Source of the DNA: Halioglobus japonicus
GTDB taxonomy: Bacteria > Pseudomonadota > Gammaproteobacteria > Pseudomonadales > Halieaceae
Assembly (NCBI RefSeq): GCF_001983995.1
Contig: NZ_CP019450.1
Span: 3,534,001 to 3,598,000 of the forward strand
Direction of reading: 5' to 3'
Length of the DNA stretch: 64,000 nucleotides
Under the pieces are notes generated by a model. That model was not told where the DNA came from. It worked only from the letters and a program-made list of their open reading frames with translations, and made no database searches. The position numbers and the translations under genes are program-made. Below, in pieces: positions 45,054 to 53,037 of the stretch; the first letter of the stretch is position 1; every line of letters starts with the position of its first letter.

Positions 45054-47039
45054 ATGGCCTATTTCATTACCGGCGGCACCGGTTTTATCGGTAAGTTTTT
45101 CATCGAGAAACTCATTGAGCGCGAGGGCGATATCTACGTCCTGACCCGCGCCGGCTCACGCGAGAAGTTTGAGGAACTACAGCAGCGCTTCGGCGCCGGC
45201 GGCGACCGCCTGATTCCTGTAGAGGGCGACCTGCGTGAACCCCTGCTGGGCCTGGACGACGCCACCCTTGCCGACCTGACGGGTTCCATCAAGCACTTCT
45301 GCCACCTGGCGGCCATTTACGACCTGTCGGCATCTGCAGAATCGCAAATCAAAACTAACATTGAGGGTACACGCAACGCGATCCAGCTGGCCGAGGCACT
45401 CGATGCCGGCTGCTTCCAGCACGTGAGTTCAATCGCTGCTGGCGGTATGTACCGCGGCACGTTCCGTGAAGACATGTTCGAGGAAGCCGAGAAGCTCGAG
45501 CACCCCTACTTCGCCACCAAGCACGATTCCGAAGGCCTGGTGCGCAGCGAGTGCAAGATCCCCTGGCGCATTTACCGCCCCGCGATGGTGGTTGGCCACT
45601 CCAAGACCGGTGAGATCGACAAGATCGATGGCGCCTACTACTTCTTCAAGAGCCTGCAGAAACTGCGCAATGTGCTGCCACCGTGGTTCCCGCTGATCGG
45701 CATTGAAGGCGGCAAGTTCAATGTCGTGCCCGTGGATTACGTAGTAGACGCCATGGACCACATCGCCCACATGGACGACATGGACGGCCGCTGCTTCCAC
45801 CTGACCGACCCCGAGCACCACAGCATGGGCAACATGTTGAACATCTTTGCCGACGCCGGCCACACGCCGCGCTTTAACATGCGTCTGGACACGCGCATGT
45901 TCGGCTTTGTTCCCCGCGTGGTTCGCGACACTGTGGCCAACCTGCCTCCTATTAAGCGCATCATCAACACGATTCTGGCAGACATGGGCCTGCCGGATTC
46001 GGTGACCATGTTCACCAACTTCCCCACCCGTTACGACAACCGCGACACCGAGCGCGCACTCAAGGGCACCGGTATTCAATGTCCAGAGCTGCGCGACTAC
46101 GCGCCCGTCGTCTGGGACTACTGGGAGCGCAACCTCGACCCGGACCTGTTTATCGACCACTCCCTGGAAGGTAACGTTGGCGGCAAGATTGTGCTGATTA
46201 CCGGCGCCTCTTCAGGCATTGGCAAGAACTCCGCCATTCGCCTGGCCGAAGCCGGCGCGCATGTTCTGCTGGTGGCGCGTACCGCCGACAAACTCGAAGA
46301 AACCGCGGAAGAAATTGCCCGCTTTGGTGGCCTGGCGTCGATTTACCAGGCGGATGTGTCAGTACTGGAAGACTGTGACCGCCTCGCCGCAGAAGTACTG
46401 GCCGCCCACGGCCACGTAGACATTCTGATCAACAACGCCGGCCGCTCCATCCGCCGCTCGCTGGAACTGTCCTACGATCGCTTCCACGATTTCGAGCGCA
46501 CCATGCAGGTGAACTACTTCGGCGCAATCCGCCTCACCATGGCGCTGCTGCCGTCCATGTCCGAGCGCAAATCCGGCCACATCATCAATATGTCGTCGAT
46601 TGCGGCACTCACCCCCAGCCCGCGCTTCTCCGCCTATGTGGCTTCCAAGAGCGCGCTGGACGCCTGGACCAAAGCCGCTGCGGTGGAATACTCCGATCTC
46701 AATGTGCGTTTCACCACCATCAACATGCCCCTGGTGCGCACGCCCATGATCGAGGCGACCACCGTGTACGACTCTATGCCCGTCCTCACTCCGGACGAAG
46801 CCACCGACATGGTTGTGGATGCAGTCATCAACAAACCCAAGCGCATTGCCACTAACCTGGGCATCTTCCTGCAGGTGCAGAACGCCCTGGCACCGCGTGT
46901 CTCCGAGGTGGTGATGAACATTGTGTTCCGCATGTTTAACGACTCAGCGGCCGCCCGCGGCGACAAGAAAGCGGAGAAAGTGGAAGCGTCGAACGAGCAG
47001 GTGGCGTTGGCAGCGCTGATGAAAGGGGTTCACTTCTAA
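45054..47039 (+). CDS. Fatty acyl-CoA/fatty aldehyde reductase (Marinobacter type)
   Basis: This 661-aa two-domain reductase matches the Marinobacter 661-aa acyl reductase in length and closely in sequence, by recollection of that family. The N-terminal NADPH domain has TGGTGFIGKFFIEKL and HVSSIAAGG, with YFATKHDSE as its Tyr/Lys pair. The C-terminal SDR-like domain begins LITGASSGIGKNSAI, with NNAGRSIRRSLELSYDRFHDFERTMQVNYFG and YVASKSALDAW. Such enzymes reduce fatty acyl-CoA to fatty alcohol for wax esters. The ATG at 45054 has CAGGAGCAG upstream. No wax ester synthase is in the window. Confidence 0.9.
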   Translation: MAYFITGGTGFIGKFFIEKLIEREGDIYVLTRAGSREKFEELQQRFGAGGDRLIPVEGDLREPLLGLDDATLADLTGSIKHFCHLAAIYDLSASAESQIKTNIEGTRNAIQLAEALDAGCFQHVSSIAAGGMYRGTFREDMFEEAEKLEHPYFATKHDSEGLVRSECKIPWRIYRPAMVVGHSKTGEIDKIDGAYYFFKSLQKLRNVLPPWFPLIGIEGGKFNVVPVDYVVDAMDHIAHMDDMDGRCFHLTDPEHHSMGNMLNIFADAGHTPRFNMRLDTRMFGFVPRVVRDTVANLPPIKRIINTILADMGLPDSVTMFTNFPTRYDNRDTERALKGTGIQCPELRDYAPVVWDYWERNLDPDLFIDHSLEGNVGGKIVLITGASSGIGKNSAIRLAEAGAHVLLVARTADKLEETAEEIARFGGLASIYQADVSVLEDCDRLAAEVLAAHGHVDILINNAGRSIRRSLELSYDRFHDFERTMQVNYFGAIRLTMALLPSMSERKSGHIINMSSIAALTPSPRFSAYVASKSALDAWTKAAAVEYSDLNVRFTTINMPLVRTPMIEATTVYDSMPVLTPDEATDMVVDAVINKPKRIATNLGIFLQVQNALAPRVSEVVMNIVFRMFNDSAAARGDKKAEKVEASNEQVALAALMKGVHF

Positions 47040-47067
47040 ATCTGTACGCCTACACTCCGCCTACATC

Positions 47068-47093
47068 AGCGCCCCGTCCCACGGGGCGCTTTT
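47068..47093 (+). terminator. Terminator after the acyl reductase
   Basis: A 10-bp perfect stem (AGCGCCCCGT with ACGGGGCGCT), loop CCC, then TTTTC. It is 28 bases after the acyl reductase stop and in the gap before a convergent gene. Confidence 0.85.
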
Positions 47094-47146
47094 CGTTAAA
47101 CCTGCAGTGAGTACTCCCAGCCCAGCGCCAGACCTGTTGCGGACAC

Positions 47147-47586
47147 CTAGTTGCAGTGCATATTCCCGCCAATACTCTGGCAACTCCTGCCGTCCTGCCG
47201 ATGGTAGGTGGTGCCGGCCCCTGGGTATATCGATTCCCCCTGGTGTCCCAGCACCCTGCGGCATCACACACATTGACTACCGGTGCAGGCGATTGCAGCT
47301 GCCTGGGCGTTGTCTGCATTGCTGGAGTTGAGGGAGGTGCTGGTCTGGGGGAACTGGATGCTGGCGTGCGCGGGGCGACAGGGCTAACCCGCTCACTCAC
47401 CACGCCCGGGTTTGCACTGGGAGGAGATGGCGGGACATAGCCGGTTCCGCCGCTGGCGGAACACGGGGTGTTACTGGGATTGACTTCGCCCGTGGCGGTG
47501 TCGATGCAGATATACGTGAACTCGCTGGCAGACAGCGGGGCAACCACCACTAAAAGCAACAACGCACCTGTTTTGATGCACTTCAT
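47147..47586 (-). pseudogene. Small secreted proline-rich protein, one frameshift
   Basis: This exported protein of about 146 codons has a signal peptide (MKCIKTGALLLLVVVAPLSA), a proline/serine-rich middle and a Cys-paired end. The frame opens as CDAAGCWDTRGNRYTQG and then should continue GAGTTYHRQDGRSCQSIGGNMHCN, a pattern seen in small secreted proteins of gammaproteobacteria (four-Cys tail). That tail is in a second frame: one G is missing in the run of G at about 47218. Without repair the protein would instead end in an unrelated 60-residue tail. ATG at 47586 is chosen over one 18 bases upstream. Function unknown. Confidence 0.65.
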
Positions 47587-47877
47587 GAAGCGATCCTCAA
47601 ACACCTCGCACCTCCAAGTATAGGCATAGTGCGGGCGGCGGCGAATCCAGCCTGGCCCCGGGCCGCGGAATCACTCCAGCCAGTACCCACAAAGCCGCCA
47701 GGGAATTCACCAAGCGGCCCCATTGAGCTCAACACGCCCTTATTCTCGCCGCTAGTCTCAATAGCGAGACCACAGATCGACGACAGCATCTGTTGATCAC
47801 GTGGCGCTTTGACTACCCAAGGAACCGATTAAGCCAAGGGGTCGTGCCGTTATGGGCAATGTGCTGACTAAAAAATC
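47587..47877. other. No convincing gene
   Basis: This gap contains only short reading frames with no recognisable product. It precedes the DUF1254 remnant, and the upstream end of that remnant's frame is closed by a TAA at 47869. Confidence 0.5.
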
Positions 47878-48443
47878 TTCTGGGTGTTGCTCACCGTAGC
47901 AATCCCTATCGCTATTGCCGTGAACACGTTTAATCCCGCGTCACTCATTCGCTCCCAGCAGTTGCGCAACGATGCGATTATTGCCGAACAGATGGCGGCG
48001 AGCATTGGCACCCTCGCCTAGCTCTAAGGCTACCCGATCGTGGACATGTAAAAACAGGCGCACAATGAAACCCATGTTGTGGAACCTGACCAGCGCGTCT
48101 ATGCCCCTATTAACCGGTTCTATCGCTTTCCAGAAATTGTTGGCCCGCAAACCGCGGGCAATATCCGCTTACCCAACAACGACACCCTGTACTTCAGCGC
48201 CTAGTTTGATATCAGCAAAAAGCTGCGCATCTTTCACACGCCTGACACCAATGGCCGTTACTTCAAGATTGCTGTGACCAACCTCTATGCAGAGACTACC
48301 CTATCGGCGGGCGAACCCTAGGACAAAACCAAGACCTGGCTGCCCATTCCCGCCGGCTACTTGATGGCTGTGGTGCGCATGTACGAGTCCAAGACAGCAA
48401 TACTCGACAAGCAATACGATCTGCGCCGGGTTGAGCGCCTGAA

Positions 48444-48447
<4 letters not shown>
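47878..48447 (+). pseudogene. DUF1254/DUF1214 protein remnant with five in-frame stops
   Basis: A single frame from 47878 to the TAA at 48445 encodes about 189 codons of DUF1254/DUF1214-like sequence. Recognisable parts are FWVLLTVAIPIAIAVNTF (a membrane or signal segment), GYPIVDM...KQAHNETH, RLPNNDTLYFSA...FDIS, TPDTNGRYFKIAVTNLYAETT, and the family's ending WLPIPAGYLMAVVRMYESKTAIL. Stops at 48019, 48025, 48049 and two later TAG codons (after YFSA and after AGEP) interrupt it, all at positions where the family has Tyr or Trp. The central part is also missing relative to full-length relatives of roughly 450 residues, so the gene is dead. Confidence 0.78.
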
Positions 48448-48593
<146 letters not shown>

Positions 48594-48654
48594 GCGTAAA
48601 GATACGCAAGCGGAAAAAACCCCGATCAATAGGCCGGGGATCGCCTCGCCGATA

Positions 48655-48985
48655 TCAGTCGAAATTCACACTCATCGTGATCACTTCGTTGAAATACTCA
48701 TTGCCGACGTCATCCAGCGCAACCACATGCACCGTGATTCCGCCGGGCAGCGAGAGGGCGATGAAGGTACCATCGTAGGTCGCATAGAGATCAATTTTTG
48801 CCTCTCTGGCGGACGCCACAGTCGCCTCCTGGGGAATCCACTGCGCGCCCCGACACCGGTAAGTTCATGACCATACCTGCGACCAATTCCGCGGCATTGC
48901 ACATCGCAATCGCGTGAATCATGCCCAGATCATGACAATATGGCTCGTCAGTTAGCCAATCGGACGTAAGACTGACACGTGGTTC
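48655..48985 (-). pseudogene. DUF4442 (thioesterase-like hotdog) remnant
   Basis: Two frames on the minus strand join into a DUF4442-like sequence: VSLTSDWLTDEPYCHDLGMIHAIAMCNAAELVAGMVMN, then after a shift near 48850 QWIPQEATVASAREAKIDLYATYD, ending ITMSVNFD at the TGA at 48655. The NAAELVAG helix and the ITM ending are typical of the family. The frame is broken by a plus-one or minus-two shift, and the 5' part is missing beyond a stop near 48985. It is likely a dead gene next to the DUF1254 remnant. Confidence 0.55.
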
Positions 48986-49103
48986 TCCTGAAATAGCTCA
49001 CCAAGAGAGGCCACCTGCGGAAAGCCGCCTCCAGATTAGGTATGCTCGCAGAGACAGGCGTGACCACTACCATGCGAACTCAGACAAAGAAGAGACGATT
49101 ACG

Positions 49104-49595
49104 ATGCCAACACCCAACCTCAGCTGGGGACATATCAACATCAATGTGAGCAATCTCGACGCGTCAATTGCGTTCTACGAGAAGTTCGGCTTCAGCGTGC
49201 TGATACCTGGGGTGCCTTATCTGGGTATTGGAAAAGACAGGCCCTCAGCCATCCCCGCCGCCCAGTCGAACGCTTTGAACGTAGCGGAAGGGACCAAGGC
49301 GCGGGCGTGCATCATGCAGCTTGATAATGGCTTCCCCAAAATCGACCTGACCGAATACGCAAAGGACGCACCGCGGCCAGCCGGCGCGAATGACGACCTG
49401 GGCATGATGCGCCTGTGTCTGGCGACACAGGACCTTGCCGCTGACTACGCACTACTGAAGCAAGCCGGCGTTGAGTTTCTATCAGCACCCACAGCAGGGG
49501 TCGGAGAGTTGGCAGACATTGCGATCTGCCGTGACCCTGATGGCACGCTGATTGAGTTGATCGAGATACATCTTAGTAAGTGGTCGACTGAATAA
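49104..49595 (+). CDS. VOC superfamily (glyoxalase/bleomycin-resistance-like) protein
   Basis: This 163-aa protein has the VOC pattern of two babbab modules: WGHININVSNLDASIAFYEKFGFSVL, then LCLATQDLAADYALLKQAGVEFLSAPT, with the final metal-site strand ICRDPDGTLIELIEIHL. His10 region, and Glu near the end, are plausible metal ligands. VOC proteins include lyases, dioxygenases and resistance proteins. It is alone on the plus strand, convergent with an alpha/beta hydrolase. Substrate unknown. Confidence 0.88.
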   Translation: MPTPNLSWGHININVSNLDASIAFYEKFGFSVLIPGVPYLGIGKDRPSAIPAAQSNALNVAEGTKARACIMQLDNGFPKIDLTEYAKDAPRPAGANDDLGMMRLCLATQDLAADYALLKQAGVEFLSAPTAGVGELADIAICRDPDGTLIELIEIHLSKWSTE

Positions 49596-49618
49596 AAAAG
49601 CCTGCGTCCGCGAAAGAC

Positions 49619-50440
49619 TTACGCAATAAATTCCAGAACGGTAGATTCGAATTGCTCCGGACGTTGTGCGCACATAGCGTGGCCTACACCCGGCATAACG
49701 ACGCGTTTTGCCCCTTTGATCTCTCGCTCCAATAACTCGGCCTCGGCGAGGTAGTGCGTATCCGTCTCACCAACCATAATCAGTGTCGGGCTATCGATCA
49801 CGTGTAAATGCTCCACGAGTGAGGGACGGTCAATGGTAACGCGGAAGCAACCCTTGAACCCGTGGGCCGTTGCCTGCTCCCCTCCCCGTACAATCTGCTC
49901 ACGAGTACTCTCCTGCTCTATAAGGCCTCCGAACAAGGGCCCAGAAAAGTAAAACTCGTGGGTTTCCTTAACCCCTCTTTGTTCCAACATGTCCTCAACC
50001 TGACGTGCCCGATCAATAATCGGCTGGGGTAATCGCGATGCCATGGCCGACGCCAATATGAGCTTATCGACTCGCTCCGGCCATCGTGTGGCGAACGAGA
50101 GCGCTGAAACAGCGCCCATGGAAAAGCCAAGAATCATCGCTTTCTCAACACCCGCATCATCCAGCACCGCTTTCAAATCGTCGCCAAAACGCTCGACCGT
50201 ATAGGCACTGTGTTCGCCTTCCTCGAACGGCGGATGATCAGACATACCGGAACCCCGCTGGTCAAACGTAATCATCGTGTGCGCCTGAGAAAACGATGCA
50301 CGATGGCGATCGTACATGCTGTGATCCATCCCCATGGCATGACCACAAATGAGCGCTGGCCCGGAGCCAGACATCTGGTATGCAATCCCGACACCGTCTG
50401 GTGTTATGGCATTGCTGCGTCGAATATCGATGTCGTCCAT
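49619..50440 (-). CDS. Alpha/beta hydrolase
   Basis: This 273-aa alpha/beta hydrolase has the oxyanion-region GSGPALICGHAMGMDHSMY, the nucleophile elbow GFSMGA, an acid-loop Asp in MVGETDTHYL, and the catalytic His in PGVGHAMCAQRPEQF. The N-terminus MDDIDIRRSNAITPDGVGIAYQMSGSG fits the family; an ATG 21 bases upstream (50461) is possible but its ribosome site would abut the start. It could hydrolyse an ester or lactone. It is separate from the catabolic island and has no obvious partner. Confidence 0.87.
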   Translation of the reverse strand: MDDIDIRRSNAITPDGVGIAYQMSGSGPALICGHAMGMDHSMYDRHRASFSQAHTMITFDQRGSGMSDHPPFEEGEHSAYTVERFGDDLKAVLDDAGVEKAMILGFSMGAVSALSFATRWPERVDKLILASAMASRLPQPIIDRARQVEDMLEQRGVKETHEFYFSGPLFGGLIEQESTREQIVRGGEQATAHGFKGCFRVTIDRPSLVEHLHVIDSPTLIMVGETDTHYLAEAELLEREIKGAKRVVMPGVGHAMCAQRPEQFESTVLEFIA

Positions 50441-50592
50441 GCTAACGAGGTCATCCTTCAAACCAGCATAAAACGAAAGCAGTATGCACTGGCCATTTTT
50501 TTGTAGTCTGCTCGATCGTTCTATGGATAGATTTCATCTGGAAGACTAGCAAAATCCACTTCCGACTTTTTAGGGACCAGGAGTGGGCACTA

Positions 50593-51000
50593 CTATGTGT
50601 GATAGATTCTCACCGGTTTCAAGTAAACAATCACCCGTCGAGACATTGACTCTGAATCGGCAGGCTCAACCTCGCCATACCAGCTTCTGACACCCATATT
50701 TCGCTGCGTGATCTTGTCCAAGTGCGCTAACGCACCTTCTGACTCAATGGACTCTAACTCACAGCGGATTGAAATGTATAGATTCTCATTAGTTCGATGC
50801 GAGACAAGAATCGTAGCTCTACCTTCTCGCCTAATACTTTCCTCCTTTGGGGAGCCGGACAACATATTAAGTTTTATAAATTGGCCATCGTAATCAGGCC
50901 ATACAAGCGTAGATTGGATAGAACCGTCCTTGGAAAGAACACTCAGAGTGGCTGAACCGGGTGAGGTGATAATTTGTTGATAAAATTCTGGTATGTTCAT
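50593..51000 (-). CDS. PNPOx-fold flavin protein
   Basis: This 135-aa protein resembles small PNPOx-fold F420/FMN proteins: PGSATLSVLSKDGSIQSTLVWPDYDGQFIKLNM, then ESIRREGRATILVSH and a final strand RRVIVYLKPVRIYHT. It is only faintly similar to the one at 1.7-2.2 kb. Base composition here is visibly more AT-rich than in the island, suggesting later acquisition. It is the first of three small minus-strand ORFs flanked by related repeats. Confidence 0.72.
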   Translation of the reverse strand: MNIPEFYQQIITSPGSATLSVLSKDGSIQSTLVWPDYDGQFIKLNMLSGSPKEESIRREGRATILVSHRTNENLYISIRCELESIESEGALAHLDKITQRNMGVRSWYGEVEPADSESMSRRVIVYLKPVRIYHT

Positions 51001-51119
51001 GCACGATAAGCCTGCATTGTTAGTCGTTCAGAAGGGACAGCTTCGCTTAGTCCAACTTAACTCGAACGATACTGGGTTTGTGGACGCTATGGGCCATCAA
51101 AACTCGCCATATTCACTAA

Positions 51120-51139
51120 TGTCAGCTAAGAGGCCACTT
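51120..51139 (-). repeat. Partial copy of the 30-bp interspersed repeat
   Basis: GTCAGCTAAGAGGCCACTTC matches the left half of the repeat at 51172 with a few changes. The REP-like palindrome at 51141 follows it directly. Confidence 0.55.
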
Positions 51140-51140
51140 C

Positions 51141-51168
51141 CCGTCATTCCCGCGAAGGCGGGAATCCA
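51141..51168. repeat. REP-like palindrome inserted in the repeat
   Basis: GTCATTCCCGCG-AAGGCGGGAATCC is an inverted-repeat element that is widely scattered in proteobacterial genomes. Here it separates a partial and a complete copy of the local 30-bp repeat. Confidence 0.6.
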
Positions 51169-51171
51169 GTG

Positions 51172-51203
51172 TCAGCAAAGGGGCCAATAGCGGACGTTGA
51201 CTA
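51172..51203 (-). repeat. 30-bp interspersed repeat, copy A
   Basis: The consensus is GTCAGGAAAGGGGCCA, two variable bases, then AGCGGACRTTGAC on the plus strand. This copy ends at the stop codon of the small membrane protein gene and so lies at its 3' side. Confidence 0.65.
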
Positions 51204-51509
51204 AGCCCCACCAACGAGTACACCAACTGCAATAAGCATTGCGCCGATGATACCAAGAAATTTGGATGTGCTGAGCAATGCGTTCCCCTGCCAGAGCAGT
51301 GAGATTATGTAAGTTAAAGTCGCAATGCAAAGCCCCACAATACCGACGTTTACCCAAATAGCCCCAGCACCCTGTACGCTAGAATGCGTACCCCGCATGC
51401 CGAACGAAGCATGATCTACTGCTGCGTTTTCGAATGTTAGGAAAAGCAAAAATGCCACGAGCAGGAAAACTATCAGCAGCCCTAGACCATATATCAAGAA
51501 TTTACTCAT
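51201..51509 (-). CDS. Small membrane protein of unknown function
   Basis: This 102-aa protein has three strongly hydrophobic segments: LIYGLGLLIVFLLVAFLLFLTF, AIWVNVGIVGLCIATLTYIISLLW and LGIIGAMLIAVGVLVGG. The loop after the first helix has a short polar stretch. It is likely an inner-membrane protein; I do not recognise its family. It is bounded on both sides by copies of the 30-bp repeat, with copy A touching its stop and copy B 13 bases before its start, which resembles a gene-cassette layout. Confidence 0.6.
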   Translation of the reverse strand: MSKFLIYGLGLLIVFLLVAFLLFLTFENAAVDHASFGMRGTHSSVQGAGAIWVNVGIVGLCIATLTYIISLLWQGNALLSTSKFLGIIGAMLIAVGVLVGGA

Positions 51510-51520
51510 GTGCTTGAACT

Positions 51521-51553
51521 AGTCAGGCATGGGGCCATTAGCGGAAGTTGCTC
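51521..51553 (-). repeat. 30-bp interspersed repeat, copy B
   Basis: AGTCAGGCATGGGGCCATTA, then GCGGAAGTTGC, matches the repeat. It separates the two small ORFs and overlaps the stop of the 143-aa ORF. Confidence 0.65.
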
Positions 51554-51969
51554 AACGTTCTCACTGAGCGCTTACCAAACCAGTTGAAGAGTATGAGTCC
51601 AGTTTCGTCCTCTACTCGTTCACCCTCAACCTGATACCGCATAATCCACCGATAGGGCTTTCCATTAGAAGAGTGAATCACCAGCTCTGCGTCCTGCAAG
51701 ATAGATTCTATGAACTCAACCATCACATCGCGTAGATTGCTTGGTGGAATTACTGCGACATCCCAACAGCCAGTATGCCACCCATCTGAACTAGGGTAGA
51801 CACCGTAGTCCATGCATTCTAGCTGGATATCGAATCCGTTGTCGTTCGACTTGATAAAGTTCAAGATATCTCGATCTTCGTCTTCAGCTAGACAGAAGCG
51901 CTGCGGATACAGCTCAGAGTAATGTTTGGCTACATCTCTGAATGCTTCACGGAATTTATTCATAGACAT
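51538..51969 (-). CDS. Unrecognised 143-aa protein
   Basis: I do not recognise this 143-aa protein. It is rich in charged and aromatic residues (YSELYPQRFCLAEDED, MDYGVYPSSDGWHTGCWDV, KPYRWIMRYQ), without a signal peptide or membrane helix, so it should be soluble. Its codon use is more AT-rich than the neighbouring catabolic genes. It lies between repeat copies B and C and on the same strand as the other two small ORFs. Confidence 0.55.
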   Translation of the reverse strand: MSMNKFREAFRDVAKHYSELYPQRFCLAEDEDRDILNFIKSNDNGFDIQLECMDYGVYPSSDGWHTGCWDVAVIPPSNLRDVMVEFIESILQDAELVIHSSNGKPYRWIMRYQVEGERVEDETGLILFNWFGKRSVRTLSNFR

Positions 51970-51972
51970 ACT

Positions 51973-52007
51973 TCGAAGTCAGGAAAGGGGCCAGAAGCGG
52001 ACATTGA
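51973..52007 (-). repeat. 30-bp interspersed repeat, copy C
   Basis: AGTCAGGAAAGGGGCCAGA, then AGCGGACATTGACC. It is the closest to the consensus and lies just upstream of the 143-aa ORF, closing the repeat-ORF-repeat-ORF-repeat pattern. Confidence 0.65.
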
Positions 52008-52130
52008 CCGTAATTCCTAGTTCGTCCCCTTTCACCACTTACCAAGAGTTGAGGATAAACATTTTGTGAGTATAGTGCGTATACAGCATTCTCGGTAACT
52101 GAATTCGCATCTCGTCAGGACACTAACCAG

Positions 52131-52775
52131 ATGAAAAAATCGATTAAGACTACGGCCACACTTACGATTAGCCTCCTCAGTTTTCAGGCCTGGTCGCAGC
52201 CTGAGGCCCCCGCGATTATGACGATTACGCCAGATACGTCAGTTGGGCAAGACTTTGGAGATCAGTCGGTAGGCACGAGCACAGGTACGCGCAGTATAGA
52301 CTTTTCTATTCAAGACTTTCTTTCTGGTGGCATAACGAATTTGGTTATTACGGTTGATGTGACATCAACAAATAGCGATTTCGTTATTGATGATAGCGGA
52401 TGTAGTGCAATACCGAGCATGCCGTCGTCAGACATTCCTTGCAGTGTGAGTGTGCAATATTCGCCCACAACTGCAGGACCTGTCTCCAGCGATCTCATAG
52501 TAAGCTGCACTTACGAGGATATTTTTTCATTGGGAGTTCTCCTTCCTCCTGCCGGCTCTTTGGCAGGTTGTCGCCCAGATACAGACTCCTCGCCAGTCAG
52601 TTTTCCAAGCTATCTATCAGGTATTGGCATCGCATCTGGATTTGGACCGGAGCCCGCAAAACCGGTTCCCGGCCTATCTCTCTTAGCTATCGGAACACTC
52701 TCAATGCTAATCGCGATGACAGGACTGAGATCGACACGCTCCAGTCGACGCACAAAGAAAATGGATCCTTCTTAG
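52131..52775 (+). CDS. Exported protein with choice-of-anchor domain and C-terminal sorting-like tail
   Basis: This 214-aa protein has a signal peptide (MKKSIKTTATLTISLLSFQAWS), then a beta-sandwich-like region resembling the choice-of-anchor/ASPM-SPD-2-Hydin type (GQDFGDQSVGTSTGTRSIDF, IPCSVSVQYSPTTAGPVSSDLIV). The C-terminus has a proline, a hydrophobic helix and basic residues (KPVPGLSLLAIGTLSMLIAMTGLRSTRSSRR). This tripartite end is like PEP/IPTL-CTERM sorting tails, though the exact motif is not a textbook one. It is likely surface-anchored. The gene is AT-richer than the island and stands alone. Confidence 0.7.
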   Translation: MKKSIKTTATLTISLLSFQAWSQPEAPAIMTITPDTSVGQDFGDQSVGTSTGTRSIDFSIQDFLSGGITNLVITVDVTSTNSDFVIDDSGCSAIPSMPSSDIPCSVSVQYSPTTAGPVSSDLIVSCTYEDIFSLGVLLPPAGSLAGCRPDTDSSPVSFPSYLSGIGIASGFGPEPAKPVPGLSLLAIGTLSMLIAMTGLRSTRSSRRTKKMDPS

Positions 52776-52810
52776 TTTTAGAGCACTCTTTGCGGGTAGA
52801 GCCGGCTAAT

Positions 52811-52835
52811 GTCCGCTTTGTGGACGAAAGCGGAC
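52811..52835. repeat. GTCCGCTTT inverted-repeat hairpin
   Basis: GTCCGCTTT and AAAGCGGAC form a 9-bp stem over GTGGACG. A further AAAGCGGAC lies at 52873, pairing alternatively. The same AATGTCCGCTT core recurs in copies A-C and at about 54248, so it belongs to the local repeat family. Confidence 0.6.
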
Positions 52836-53037
52836 TTTCAGGAAACGATAACAGAACGACCGCAGTTAGGCGAAAGCGGACATGTCCCCTTCCACCTCGT
52901 AGCAGGCGTGAAGCGAAATACTTCGTAGATGGGACTCCCGCGTCCTGCACATTTCGGAATGAAGCTATACATTGATGTCTTGAATGCTATTTCGGAGTCT
53001 TGTACGTTGACCCAGCGCAATCAGGAAATGTAACCCA

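Noticed and set aside
47583..47789. A 68-codon minus-strand frame upstream of the small secreted protein
   Set aside because: No ribosome site, signal or family features; treated as noncoding.
51120..52007. Interpretation of the repeats as true attC sites of an integron
   Set aside because: The consensus attC core sequences (GTTRRRY and RYYYAAC) are not evident at the expected positions, and no integrase gene is in the window; only the layout is cassette-like.
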